Notes: generated from the letters alone by a model not told the origin. A stretch of 44,028 nt of DNA from an uncultured Verrucomicrobiota bacterium (GCA_903835555.1 CAILNN010000056.1:1-44028); one strand, 5' to 3'. Counted from the first letter of the stretch, positions 34,302-44,028 are shown. Numbers and translations: made by a program.

Positions 34302-35579
34302 ATGCGCCACTTCTTGTCTCCCTTGATGCGCCGTGTCCTACCCTTGATCGCGGCAGTAGCCGTCCTTCCCGGAGCAATGCTGGGTGCGGACCAGTTTCCG
34401 CCGCTGAAGATGTCGTACCAAGCCAATATTGTGGATGCCAATGGCATTCCAATCGGCAATTCAAGCCCGGAAAACCACACGATTGATTTTACCATTTACG
34501 ATCAGTCTAACGCCGGCACAGCGCTCTATCATGAAACCCAATTGGTGACGATCGACAAGGGGTCCTTCAGCGTCTTGTTGGGAGACGGAACGGTTGACAA
34601 CACCAAGACCTACAAAGACCTGGGATCGGTTTTTGCCAGTTCTTCCGCATCGGACAGGTACGTCGAAGTGACCGTGACGTTGGCCAACAACGTTCAAACC
34701 ACCCTGGCACCCCGGGTTCGCTTGGTGACGTCGCCCTATGCATTCCTGGCTTCGCAGGCCAACAACTCCTATCAGGCGATCTACTCCAACGTCGCCGGCT
34801 CGCTGACCAATAACGGCGGCGGGACCACCTTCACGACCGCCTCTGTGGCCAGACTTGACGCCGGCCAGACCTTCTCGGGATTGTGTGTTTTTAATCAATC
34901 TGTCCAACTCTCAGCGGGTGGTCGACTGAATGACCAGGCTCTCTACTTACGGGGCGGCACCGACCAGAACCACGGGTTGTCTTATGCCGGTACAGCGTGG
35001 GGTATTGATGGAGCCGCTTTGTTTGGGTTCAACGGCGGCGTACTGGGCGGTACCGGAAACGGGAATCGTGTCGCGTTGAGCTGGACCTCGGACGGCAAGG
35101 TGGGCATCAACAAGGTCGGTGCAAATGACACCCTCGATGTCAACGGTGGCGTGACCGCCATCACCTTCAGCGGTAATGGCGTGATCCCCGTGGGCGGCAT
35201 TATCATGTGGAGCGGCAACGTCAATCAGATCCCTTCCGGTTGGGCCTTGTGCAATGGTGGAAATGGGACCCCGGATTTGCGAGACCGCTTTGTGATCGGG
35301 GCGGGCGGTAGTTACGGCAAGGGGAGCACCGGAGGACAAACCCAGGTGACCTTGTCCGCAAGCAACCTGCCACCGCATACCCACAATTATTATGATATTT
35401 ATTATTCCGAGCATAATAACGGTGGAAACTCCCCTGGCTCGAGTGGTACCGACTACGACAACAATCCATTGGCCTACCAGCTTTATCGGCAGACTGAAGG
35501 CGGAAACGGATTGAATTCAACGCCCTTCAACATCCTCCCTCCATATTACGCCCTGGCATTCATCATGCGGGTTAATTAG
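34302..35579 (+). CDS. Exported phage tail-collar domain protein
   Basis: This 425-residue protein has a signal peptide (MRRVLPLIAAVAVLPGAMLG), an N-terminal module like that of the Kelch protein (LKMSYQANIVDANGIPIGNS, SPYAFLASQ), a middle beta-rich region and a C-terminal phage tail-collar domain: GGIIMWSGNVNQIPSGWALC, NGGNGTPDLRDRFVIGAGG, ASNLPPHTHNY and PPYYALAFIMRVN. The ATG at 34302 gives the signal peptide; ATG 34251 would add 17 residues. No other phage structural gene is near, so this is a surface or extracellular use of the fold rather than a prophage. Similar domains occur in secreted bacterial proteins. It may act as a fibre tip or receptor-contacting part. Confidence 0.88.
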   Translation: MRHFLSPLMRRVLPLIAAVAVLPGAMLGADQFPPLKMSYQANIVDANGIPIGNSSPENHTIDFTIYDQSNAGTALYHETQLVTIDKGSFSVLLGDGTVDNTKTYKDLGSVFASSSASDRYVEVTVTLANNVQTTLAPRVRLVTSPYAFLASQANNSYQAIYSNVAGSLTNNGGGTTFTTASVARLDAGQTFSGLCVFNQSVQLSAGGRLNDQALYLRGGTDQNHGLSYAGTAWGIDGAALFGFNGGVLGGTGNGNRVALSWTSDGKVGINKVGANDTLDVNGGVTAITFSGNGVIPVGGIIMWSGNVNQIPSGWALCNGGNGTPDLRDRFVIGAGGSYGKGSTGGQTQVTLSASNLPPHTHNYYDIYYSEHNNGGNSPGSSGTDYDNNPLAYQLYRQTEGGNGLNSTPFNILPPYYALAFIMRVN

Positions 35580-35655
35580 TGAAGAGGTTAGTCGACCTTT
35601 CCTGATGAACTCAGCGTCCGAACATCCATTTTGATTGCCGCACCATTTGCGCCCT

Positions 35656-38600
35656 ATGAACATCGCTTTGCGCATCGACAACAAGGTTTTCGCATGGCTG
35701 ATGGCCGCCGTGTTGCTGCCAGTAGCCGCCCTGGGGCAAGCACTCCCCCTGCAGTTTGGAACTGCGGATTTGAATGCCCTTGATCCAAGAGGATTTCCGC
35801 TTTCGACGACCAACGGGAGCCCACCCGGATCAAATGGCAAAGGCCCGAGTACCGCCTATCAGACGGCGTTGCACCTCCCGATTGAGAGTCCAAGTCGTGA
35901 GCAGTTTCAGTCCCTGATTTCCGTCGGCGGGGTGGCACCGTCCGTTCAGCCAGATCTTGTCCTTGCGCTCAATCGCCAAGCTCCCGGTTTGCCAGCGTGG
36001 CTTTCCGACGGAACGGACTTGAGCCATGTCCCTTCCCTGCCATCGGGTTTGGGCTGGACCGGAAATTTTATCTCGGACGCAGTCTCTCGAACCAATTACT
36101 GGGTCAGTCAATCGGCCATCATCACGACCGCCCTGAATAACCTCGGTTCCGCATTCGCCGCTGATCCGACTCAACAGCGCCTTCTTCTTCATCCGGCTCT
36201 GTATGATTTTATTGCCAATGACAACCTCGTATCGCCGTTTGCATCGATCGCGTCGGACGGACCGATGTCCACGGTCGTCTCCAATCCAGGTCTTTACGCC
36301 TCGTATCAACATCTGATTGCAACCCCTTTGGAATTAAACGGTGTAAGAGATCCGGTCGTTCTGAATGCTGCGCTCTACAACCCGGTATACATCGTTTTCT
36401 CATCATTCTTTAATTATCTGAATGCAACGCAGCTGGCAGAAGGTAACGCTCTGCTTGGTGATGGTTCACTTTTAAACTATCTTCGAAACTGGACTTATCA
36501 ATCTGCGATTGTTACCATAATTACAGATTCGTCCGGTCAAAATATCTTATCCAGCTTAAAAGGACATCCCAATTTGGTCAGCTTTCTTCAGGACCCTGGT
36601 CTTCTTGCTGAATTGCGAGCGACAACCTTGGGAAAGACATTGTCGCATCCCACTTTTATCAGTCTTCTACCCGGTGATCTTCTCAATCTGACACGTGCCT
36701 TGGGGAATGGGAAGCTTGGTCTTAGCCTGCCCAGTCTCCAAAATGACCTGCCCCGGATGCTCCCTTCTCTGAGCGGAGGTGTTGATGGATTGAAGGCCGG
36801 TGTCAGCCTCGTCCAGAATGCCGCCTCCGTTGGACTGCCCACGGGAGGAACCGGTGCCAACGTGGTGACCATGACTTTCGCGAGAGTCGGTGGGACCTAC
36901 ATAGCGCAATCGACGACTTTCCTAATGGGGGCAATCATTCCCGTTCCCACGACGGATTATACCGGCAGGACCAATCTGACAGATTTGGCGGATTCTCCTC
37001 AACCGGAGAATTACTGGCTCGCAGAACCGTTCACGACCAACAATCACGCCACCGATCGATTCTACTGGAGCCCCAATAAACAGGCGGTTTTTGCCACGCA
37101 ACCGGGACAGGTTTCGATCACCTGGAAACGTTCATTTCCGCTGGCTGCGACGCCTTCCGACGCCACCAACACATCGAAATACTACGTCTCTCTGGCGGGA
37201 CAATATTACCCGTTGTTAACGGTTCCCTATATTGTGTCGGGCTCCCCGATCAAGACCCCACGTACCATGTATTGGACGGAAGGGGACTATGCTGGAACGG
37301 GGGTTTACGTCGATGTTCCAGTTGGTTTGGTACCCAATGGCGTACACATTGCTTACAACGATGTTTTTCCGGAGCACGTCGACCATGAAATTGGGAAACC
37401 GCCGTTGACCAATAGCAGCCAGCTTCAGTTCGAGATTACCAACACCTTTTGGTTGGATCCGCAAATCCACAAGATTCGCGCCTATAACGCGGTTGGGCGG
37501 GTCTTTGTGGAGTTTTTAGGTGACGCCAATTCCGATGGCCAATCCTTCAAGCATCTCGGTTTTGAGTTGGTCGACGTCAAGAAGGTGCCTATTCCGCAGG
37601 ATGTCACCAACGATCTGGGGGAAGTGCTGACGGCATGGCCGGGAGGAGTAACACCATCCGGACGTCTGGATGATGGGTCATTGGTACCGGATCAGCCGAT
37701 CACTCTGGACTTGAGCAAATACCTCTTTCGAAAGAGCCCGGCTTCGGGGGCTGAGCGTGTCAATTTTTACGCGATTGGGGAGACTTCCAATCCCAATAGT
37801 GTATTGCTTCATTGGTTTGAATCGGGGCTTCTCGGGCTGAGATGGCCCTACCTCTTTGACCGCTACACACTCCGATGGCCTTTGGACGCCTCGGCCTACA
37901 GCCATTACGTCCGTCCTTCGGTGGCGACCCCAGCTGATGCCGCGCTGACGGCGATCCAACTTCCGTCGATCAACGCCCCAACCATCATTTATCAGGACCC
38001 GTTCACCGGGCCTCGGGCCTTCCTGACACCGGATTTCCACTTTTACACGTTTCTGGACTTGTCGGTTCCCATCCATCGCACCCTCCTTCTCTACCAAGTT
38101 CAGAACGACATCCATTTCGAACGCGTCTACTCATGGCTGGACCTCGCTCTTAAGACCAATGCGACCACCGGGGCCGGAAGTGGATTGTTGGCAGGAACGG
38201 CTGTCACCAACCTCAATGGATGGGACCCTAACCTTGGGGTGATCAACTTTCCAGATTCCTCGATGGCTCCTCGAGCCGTGTTTCAAAACGCGACGGTGGG
38301 TCAACGTATTTCTCCCCCTCCAGGCGAAAGTGGGGATGGCGCTGATGGCCGGACGAATTATGTCGCCGGATATATTTACGAACCGACAGGAACCTCATTT
38401 TCCAGTTCCGCTTACATCAGTCCTTTGGCATCCGACGGCTTTGACGCTGCTAACAAGGGGTCGATTATCCCGGTAAATGCGATTCCGGGCAGTAATCAAT
38501 TGGAAGTCTGGTGGTTCCGGAATAGCCGTCCACCGCTGACGAACGGCTTTTCTCCGGTTGCCTGGCCCGCCGTCGTTGGATACTACACCCTTCAATGGCC

Positions 38601-41600
38601 GGTGGACTCGAGCGAAATCATTCTGGCGAGCAATGCCGGGAGTGGTCCATTGCCCAGCCTTGAGGCCAAGGGCAAAATATACATTCAGAACGATTCCACC
38701 GCTACAGGCTACAATCCCAATGAGGAGCATGCCCTTCTTCAGGGCGGACAACTCTTTGCACTCCGTGACGATCTCAACATCACGGTAACCAATGGAATGA
38801 TGTCGTACTCCTCAGAGCCCTTTGTGCTGCTCGAGTATGCAGATAGCGACGGACGCCCCAGTCAACGGGCGTTCAAGGTGCGCCGCGAGGCCCCGGAAAA
38901 GGGGATCACCTTTAATTACGCCGTGACAGCTGGAATCGTCCTGCAGCCCCCTATGCCGCTGCCGCTGTTGGAAAAACCGTTGGCACCGAAGTTAGTCGGG
39001 CTTCAGCCGCAAACCTTGAATTCGGAGATATCCTCCTGGGTGACCGAGTCGGCCGACAGTCCGGACCCGATTTTATCTTCTGTCAATCTGACATTGGATC
39101 GTCCGGCGTTGATGCATCTCTATCAAACTCTCGCATTTCAAGATTTGACCGGTGCGACCTATTTTGACGGTTGGAACGTCCTTCACGGAGTCGATTTGCC
39201 CAATGGATGGATTTTCCCGATCAGTGCGAACACCCAAGGGAAAACGGTTCGCGGCATTCCGTCGGCAATCCTGCCGCTGGACCTGGTCACCCCGCAAAAT
39301 CCAAGTCTTACCGACTTGGCGGTGGGAAAAAACACCTATCAGGTCCACACTTTGGACAACCTTTCGGTTGGGCTCACGGTCGTGATTGCCGACAAGAACG
39401 GCAAGACGAACTCACCTGCGAAAGTATCGGCCATTCAAACGGGGGGTGATGGGACCCCACTGGTGACCGTACAATTCAATTTCCAGAGCTCTGATTCCTG
39501 GACCAACGCGACGACCCTCATTATCCCCGACCACCTGGAGAGCGGTCAATCGTTCACTGGATGGACAGTCTCCCCGGAGGCGGTTTCGACCGCGCTTCCC
39601 CTGGGAACGGTTCGGAACCTCTATTCCAGCTTCACTATCAAGGACCGCAAGGGCAACCAATGGGTTTACCGGGGGCCTCACGCCACCAACAGCACGCCCT
39701 ACACGGTCATGCAGTTTTATTACAAAACCCTGCCAGGGTTCTATTATCCCAGTTTGGCGTTCAGCCAACAACCGCCGGTCGGCACGGTAACGCCTTATCT
39801 TCGTCCGATTGACGCGAATGGCAATTTCCAGGGGAACGAGGTATTTGGGCACACGGATCTGCAAGCACAAACTGGCGACGGTAACTCGCTCGGTATTTAC
39901 TATCATCCGGTGTGGCCGGTGGATGCCCCGGTTCTCGAAATGGCCGAGACTTTAACCGTTCCGAAGCGGGGTCTACCGGCCGTACGAGGCCAGACCAGTT
40001 TGGGCATCTTGTATCAACAATCGGAATATGCCGGGGGAACGGCGCGGCCGACAGTGGTCCTTCACGACCCGACCCGTGCACGCACCTTTTTGCTCGGTTC
40101 GGATCCGACCTCGACGGCAACCTTGGGGAAAATCCCGTCATCCGCACGAACAGAGCAGTATCAGGGGAAAACGTACTTCCCTGCCCTGCCGCCCCACTTG
40201 GTGGACCGCTTTTATTTTGACCCGAATCTTGGCAAGTACGGTGGTCTGACCTTTGTTGGAAGTTTTCAGGATGATGTGGTTGGAGATAAATATCTGCTGC
40301 TGAATATCACCAGCCCTTCCGACCTGAATGCCTTGTCCCAAGTGGTTGATTCGACAGACCCGTTCTTCGGCCTCTGGCAAACCACCCTGACCCAGTCGTT
40401 GACGACCGATCTCCAGCGGTTCGTTGAAAATCCGGCCCAACCCGGCACGTTTATTCCAGAGACTACGACCGTTTCCACCAAGAACGCGACTCAGTTGGCC
40501 GAAGTGACCGATCAGGATGTGGCAGTGGATTCGTATGCCTTGACGGCCGTTGGCCCCGGGACCGGGTATGTTACCCTAATCGCTGGCAACGGTCTGGCAT
40601 TTACTCCCACGGATGACCCCGTTAGCGTCGAGATTTTGCGAGTCGATAAGACACTCTACAAGGGCGAGCTCAAAATTGTGAAGTCATCCAATCCGCTGGG
40701 TGAGAAACTGACGCTACAACAAGTGGTTGACTTGGCCGCCCAAACAGACCAATACGAATTCGACTGGCGTATCGCTCCTCCCCTGGACGGAAATTCGCCT
40801 CCCGTCTACCTCCAGACTCCAATGTCCTTGGTTCCCTCCCGATCGACTTGGAACCACCTTCAGGATCGACTTCCGAGCGACACCGTACAGACATTGAACG
40901 CGGCGCAGGCAGCCAACCCGCAGCGGTTTGTCGCAGACGTGGTTGGATCGGTCGTTCCATTCCCGTCAATTGCGTTCAGCGGGGTAACTCACCCGGACTC
41001 CGATCATCTGAATTTCACCTTGGGCTCTGGTCAGACGCACACGCTGCTGCCGGGAAATCAATTGGAAGTCGTCTACAATGACGGAACCATTCTAACGGGC
41101 ACGGTAACACCGGATACCACCGCTCAACTCGTAGCGATACAGTTGGACAGCCAGCAAGCGATGCCATTGGATATCCTTCAGCCAGTGACGCTGGCGGCAA
41201 ACCCAATCAGCGGTCAACCGGCAACACTTCTTTATCAGGACTTTGATTTGTCCTCTTCACTGACGCTTTCTGATGTCTGGTTGAGCCTGGGGCTTGATGA
41301 CAGTCTGGGCGTTCAAATCTATTTGGATGGTCAACTTCTGGCCATGGCCAACATGGGAGACCAAAGCACACCGGAGTCGTCACCGCCGCCCGATCTGACT
41401 CCGCTCGCGCATGCTTACCGATTGTCTTCAGGCGTTTTGCTTTCCGGAACGCCCAGTTCGGCCAACTCGGTTTCCCACCGACTGGTCGCTGTTATTTACT
41501 CCGGGGCTGCCCCCGACGTCCGGGTGCCTTTTGACCTCAAACTGGAGGGACATATTTCCAGCGACCAAGTTCTCGCAGTGGGATCCCAATGGTTGCCGCT

Positions 41601-44028
41601 CGATCCGGTTCGCTACCCAGACGGCGTACGGGCGGTTCTTGGCGGAACGGCGGATGTCCGCGCGCTTTCGGACAATTGGCTGGTGATGCGGTATCGGGCG
41701 ACGAATGTGAATCATGCCTCGTATGTTGCGGGGGACGGATGGTCCAGTTGGACCGACCCGATACTAGCGGAAGGCTGGATCAAACGAGTGCTGGCAGGGA
41801 TTAATCCGTTCAATCAGCGGGTGACGGATCTGTTCGATGACAAGATCAACACGGACGCCAGCATCCTGACTTCCGCCGGTCACCGATGGGAAGGCGATGT
41901 GGCACTCAATCTGGATTCGATCAATAACTACGGTTTGATTGAGATTTATGAAACGGTTCTTCGTCGCGGCAAAGCGCTTAGCGTCGATGGTGGAATTAAT
42001 TATGGCCCGGCAAACGATGCCCTGCTTCTGGCGGCTGGCTATATGTCGGATCTTTACAAACTGGTCGGTGATGAAGCGTGGGCCGATGCCAACAATCCGA
42101 CAATCAGCATTGGCTCCAAGGACGTAACCTACGGGCAAGTGGCAACCTCGCTGTTTCCCTTCATGGGGCAGGCCGCTACGTTGATGGAGCAACAACAGGA
42201 TATGTTGCGTGGTCGCGATGATTTTGCCGCACCCGGCATCACGATCGCGCCAGTTTATAACCGGCTTTATTGGAACTACACCCGGGGCATTAGTTCCGGC
42301 GAAGTGATCTATGCCTTGAACTATGACATCCAGCCCAACCCGGATGCACCATTAACGGATAGCATTTCGGCCGCCGACGCAGCGCACCTTTATCCACAAG
42401 GCCATGGTGACGCCTACGGACATTACCTAACCTCCATCACGGGATATTATTCGCTGTTGATGAACCCGAGCTTCAGTTGGATCCCACAGGCAGAAGCGGT
42501 GAACGTACTTGGGGTACCCGTCTTGGTGAACTACCAACACGAGCGAAAATTCGCCGCTGGTGCCTCAGCACTCGGTCAGGCCGGGTTATTGACGCTCAAG
42601 CTGACCACGAAGGCCGACTATGTCCCAGGACATGACCAGGGATGGGACGGGCTCATGGAAACCGTCCAAAATTCACAAACGGGACGGACGCGGTATTGGG
42701 GGGTGGACCACTGGGCAAATCGTACCGCGCAAGGAACCTTCTTGAACTGGGTGGTTGGCAATGCATTGCTACCCTCAGTGGACCCCGACCCCACTCATCA
42801 AGGCGTGCAAAAGGTAGACCGCACAACGGTGGTGGAACTCCAGCAATTGCCAACGACCGGGAGTGAAGTTCAAACGGTTCTGGATAATGCCGAAGGAGGC
42901 TTAAATCCGTTGGGCCTGCCGGACAATGCCGTCGCCTTTGACATCAACCCAACGCTGATCACCGCCGGAACAACTCACTTTGAGCAGGTGTACACCCGCG
43001 CCCTTGCCGCGCTGGGCAACGCGTCGGCTTCGTTTGATGACGCCACCGGGATTACCCGGCTGATGCGTTCGCAGAAAGACTCGCTGGCGGATTACCAGGC
43101 GTCCATCGATTCACAGGAGCGGACCTACACCAACATGCTCATCGAAATCTACGGCACGCCGTACACCGACGACATTGGACCTGGCAAGACCTACGTACAG
43201 GGTTATACGGGCCCCGATCTAATGCACTATATGTACGTGGACAACACCGATTTGGTTCAGAACAATTACCCGACCACCGCTTATAATCCGGGCGATCCCC
43301 AGACCGCTCGCACGTTTAAAGTGGATCGGCAGATGCTGTCGGATTCCTGGTTTACCGACCCTCTTCAGACCTACGAAAGTTCCTTGAATATCATCAACTC
43401 CAGCAGTTCTGGATACAATGCGGGTACTCAATACATTGCTTATAATCTCGGGCCCCGCGGCTTTGCGGACAAGCCGTCCACCTGGTTGGGAAGCCGTCAG
43501 TCTCCGGGCCAATTGCAGCAGGCCATCAGTGCAGTGAATGCCGCCTACGACGCGTTGCGGGCTTCGCTAACCGATGCCGAGGTCAACAAAAAGGTTCTCG
43601 ATCGGGCCTTCCAGCTCTATGAAGCCAAGGTCACCGCCATCAGCATTATCTATGGAGTCAAAGTGGCTTCGTTGGCCACCGACCGAATTACGGCCACCGC
43701 CAAGTATGCCAACGACGTCGCGACCAAGGTTGTCACCAAGGTCACGACCATTGCGGAGCAACAAGCGGCGGTCTTTGAAAAGGCCCTTCCGCAAAGTATT
43801 ATTCTCGGTTTGGCGGATGGCGGAGACGAGACATCGTTCGCGCGAGCTGCCATCGATGAGGCAAGCAACATCACAGAGGATGTGTCAAAGACGACCACAG
43901 ATTCGCTGGCAATCGCCAACCTTTCTCTCACTTTGGCCAATGATTATATCGTTAAGTCCTCAGATGTTCTCGTTAGCGGAGCAACCCAGCTTGACCTGGA
44001 CTTGAAGAACGCACTGGCGGATTTAGCC
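35656..44028 (+). CDS. Giant secreted protein, at least 2791 residues, 3' end beyond the window
   Basis: The frame from ATG 35656 stays open to the last base of the window (2791 codons), so the gene is truncated by the edge. A signal peptide (FAWLMAAVLLPVAALGQA) opens it. Residues about 170-380 are helical with a loose repeat of type H/N-P-x-L-Y, then a beta-rich body follows. A module with the mark L/Q-W-P-x-D recurs near 37873, 38595 and 39913. A late part (about 2060-2400; HLYPQGHGDAYGHYL, NYQHERKFAAGASAL, YWGVDHWANRTAQG) looks globular. The end becomes long Ala/Val/Thr-rich helices (SLATDRITATAKYANDVATK). I recognise no named family or enzyme. It is the sixth gene of the exported run. Confidence 0.88.
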   Translation, partial: MNIALRIDNKVFAWLMAAVLLPVAALGQALPLQFGTADLNALDPRGFPLSTTNGSPPGSNGKGPSTAYQTALHLPIESPSREQFQSLISVGGVAPSVQPDLVLALNRQAPGLPAWLSDGTDLSHVPSLPSGLGWTGNFISDAVSRTNYWVSQSAIITTALNNLGSAFAADPTQQRLLLHPALYDFIANDNLVSPFASIASDGPMSTVVSNPGLYASYQHLIATPLELNGVRDPVVLNAALYNPVYIVFSSFFNYLNATQLAEGNALLGDGSLLNYLRNWTYQSAIVTIITDSSGQNILSSLKGHPNLVSFLQDPGLLAELRATTLGKTLSHPTFISLLPGDLLNLTRALGNGKLGLSLPSLQNDLPRMLPSLSGGVDGLKAGVSLVQNAASVGLPTGGTGANVVTMTFARVGGTYIAQSTTFLMGAIIPVPTTDYTGRTNLTDLADSPQPENYWLAEPFTTNNHATDRFYWSPNKQAVFATQPGQVSITWKRSFPLAATPSDATNTSKYYVSLAGQYYPLLTVPYIVSGSPIKTPRTMYWTEGDYAGTGVYVDVPVGLVPNGVHIAYNDVFPEHVDHEIGKPPLTNSSQLQFEITNTFWLDPQIHKIRAYNAVGRVFVEFLGDANSDGQSFKHLGFELVDVKKVPIPQDVTNDLGEVLTAWPGGVTPSGRLDDGSLVPDQPITLDLSKYLFRKSPASGAERVNFYAIGETSNPNSVLLHWFESGLLGLRWPYLFDRYTLRWPLDASAYSHYVRPSVATPADAALTAIQLPSINAPTIIYQDPFTGPRAFLTPDFHFYTFLDLSVPIHRTLLLYQVQNDIHFERVYSWLDLALKTNATTGAGSGLLAGTAVTNLNGWDPNLGVINFPDSSMAPRAVFQNATVGQRISPPPGESGDGADGRTNYVAGYIYEPTGTSFSSSAYISPLASDGFDAANKGSIIPVNAIPGSNQLEVWWFRNSRPPLTNGFSPVAWPAVVGYYTLQWPVDSSEIILASNAGSGPLPSLEAKGKIYIQNDSTATGYNPNEEHALLQGGQLFALRDDLNITVTNGMMSYSSEPFVLLEYADSDGRPSQRAFKVRREAPEKGITFNYAVTAGIVLQPPMPLPLLEKPLAPKLVGLQPQTLNSEISSWVTESADSPDPILSSVNLTLDRPALMHLYQTLAFQDLTGATYFDGWNVLHGVDLPNGWIFPISANTQGKTVRGIPSAILPLDLVTPQNPSLTDLAVGKNTYQVHTLDNLSVGLTVVIADKNGKTNSPAKVSAIQTGGDGTPLVTVQFNFQSSDSWTNATTLIIPDHLESGQSFTGWTVSPEAVSTALPLGTVRNLYSSFTIKDRKGNQWVYRGPHATNSTPYTVMQFYYKTLPGFYYPSLAFSQQPPVGTVTPYLRPIDANGNFQGNEVFGHTDLQAQTGDGNSLGIYYHPVWPVDAPVLEMAETLTVPKRGLPAVRGQTSLGILYQQSEYAGGTARPTVVLHDPTRARTFLLGSDPTSTATLGKIPSSARTEQYQGKTYFPALPPHLVDRFYFDPNLGKYGGLTFVGSFQDDVVGDKYLLLNITSPSDLNALSQVVDSTDPFFGLWQTTLTQSLTTDLQRFVENPAQPGTFIPETTTVSTKNATQLAEVTDQDVAVDSYALTAVGPGTGYVTLIAGNGLAFTPTDDPVSVEILRVDKTLYKGELKIVKSSNPLGEKLTLQQVVDLAAQTDQYEFDWRIAPPLDGNSPPVYLQTPMSLVPSRSTWNHLQDRLPSDTVQTLNAAQAANPQRFVADVVGSVVPFPSIAFSGVTHPDSDHLNFTLGSGQTHTLLPGNQLEVVYNDGTILTGTVTPDTTAQLVAIQLDSQQAMPLDILQPVTLAANPISGQPATLLYQDFDLSSSLTLSDVWLSLGLDDSLGVQIYLDGQLLAMANMGDQSTPESSPPPDLTPLAHAYRLSSGVLLSGTPSSANSVSHRLVAVIYSGAAPDVRVPFDLKLEGHISSDQVLAVGSQWLPLDPVRYPDGVRAVLGGTADVRALSDNWLVMRYRATNVNHASYVAGDGWSSWTDPILAEGWIKRVLAGINPFNQRVTDLFDDKINTDASILTSAGHRWEGDVALNLDSINNYGLIEIYETVLRRGKALSVDGGINYGPANDALLLAAGYMSDLYKLVGDEAWADANNPTISIGSKDVTYGQVATSLFPFMGQAATLMEQQQDMLRGRDDFAAPGITIAPVYNRLYWNYTRGISSGEVIYALNYDIQPNPDAPLTDSISAADAAHLYPQGHGDAYGHYLTSITGYYSLLMNPSFSWIPQAEAVNVLGVPVLVNYQHERKFAAGASALGQAGLLTLKLTTKADYVPGHDQGWDGLMETVQNSQTGRTRYWGVDHWANRTAQGTFLNWVVGNALLPSVDPDPTHQGVQKVDRTTVVELQQLPTTGSEVQTVLDNAEGGLNPLGLPDNAVAFDINPTLITAGTTHFEQVYTRALAALGNASASFDDATGITRLMRSQKDSLADYQASIDSQERTYTNMLIEIYGTPYTDDIGPGKTYVQGYTGPDLMHYMYVDNTDLVQNNYPTTAYNPGDPQTARTFKVDRQMLSDSWFTDPLQTYESSLNIINSSSSGYNAGTQYIAYNLGPRGFADKPSTWLGSRQSPGQLQQAISAVNAAYDALRASLTDAEVNKKVLDRAFQLYEAKVTAISIIYGVKVASLATDRITATAKYANDVATKVVTKVTTIAEQQAAVFEKALPQSIILGLADGGDETSFARAAIDEASNITEDVSKTTTDSLAIANLSLTLANDYIVKSSDVLVSGATQLDLDLKNALADLA

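Noticed and set aside
34302-35579. Prophage tail gene from the tail-collar domain
   Set aside because: It has a signal peptide and no other phage gene (capsid, portal, terminase, tail tape) is near.
35656-44028. Insecticidal Tc toxin or autotransporter adhesin
   Set aside because: The size and helical end suggested these, but I see no Tc A-subunit motif and no beta-barrel domain within the visible part; the missing 3' end leaves this open.
1-44028. tRNA, rRNA or CRISPR arrays
   Set aside because: No regular repeat-spacer pattern and no recognisable tRNA cloverleaf or rRNA core sequence was found by eye.

Overview
The window looks like chromosomal DNA of a Gram-negative bacterium of moderately high GC. 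The most likely source is Verrucomicrobiota (Pedosphaera/Limisphaerales-like) or a relative in the PVC superphylum. The reasons are a kinase-plus-TPR receptor, a run of secreted proteins of PVC type (Kelch, tail-collar, P-domain with a PEP-CTERM-like anchor, a giant multi-kilobase secreted gene), a tail ending in RFYRTIAP, and few clear Shine-Dalgarno sites. This assignment is an inference from protein style, not a measured phylogeny.

Layout. (1) 140-4272, plus strand: a two-gene RND efflux pump (lipoprotein adaptor and inner-membrane permease). (2) 4251-14565, minus strand: a tight four-gene operon read leftwards, unbL(E3)-unbV(E4)-unbU(E5)-pksE, which is the conserved enediyne warhead cassette. 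The separate E10/TEBC thioesterase of known clusters is here fused in frame to the C-terminus of the 2111-residue enediyne PKS. No enediyne tailoring gene is present in the window. (3) 14914-21473, plus strand, divergent from the cassette: a complete jetABCD Wadjet anti-plasmid operon (SMC-type condensin plus Toprim nuclease), type II-like by the look of JetA. (4) 21561-23652, plus strand: a small Ser/Thr/Pro-rich 80-residue ORF and a two-domain glycosyltransferase that joins a GT9 heptosyltransferase-like half to a half resembling eukaryotic MNN1-type mannosyltransferases. (5) 23649-28497: a minus-strand Ser/Thr kinase with TPR region, then plus-strand YebC-family regulator and MFS transporter genes. 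(6) 28498-28808: a gap with an 86-bp MITE-like inverted-repeat element and an operator-like palindrome. (7) 28809-44028, plus strand: six consecutive genes for exported proteins with very short gaps, ending in a giant secreted gene of at least 2791 codons that runs off the window.

How the parts may work together. The cassette should make an acyl/polyene chain on the PKS (KS-AT-ACP-KR-DH with its own PPTase), released by the fused hotdog thioesterase and processed by UnbL/UnbV/UnbU. The convergent RND pump is a candidate exporter or self-protection device. Wadjet is a separate defence operon that shares the divergent spacer with the cassette. The downstream exported-protein operon looks like one co-expressed cell-surface or extracellular assembly of unknown function; two of its members share a similar N-terminal module and one carries a phage tail-collar domain although no prophage is present.
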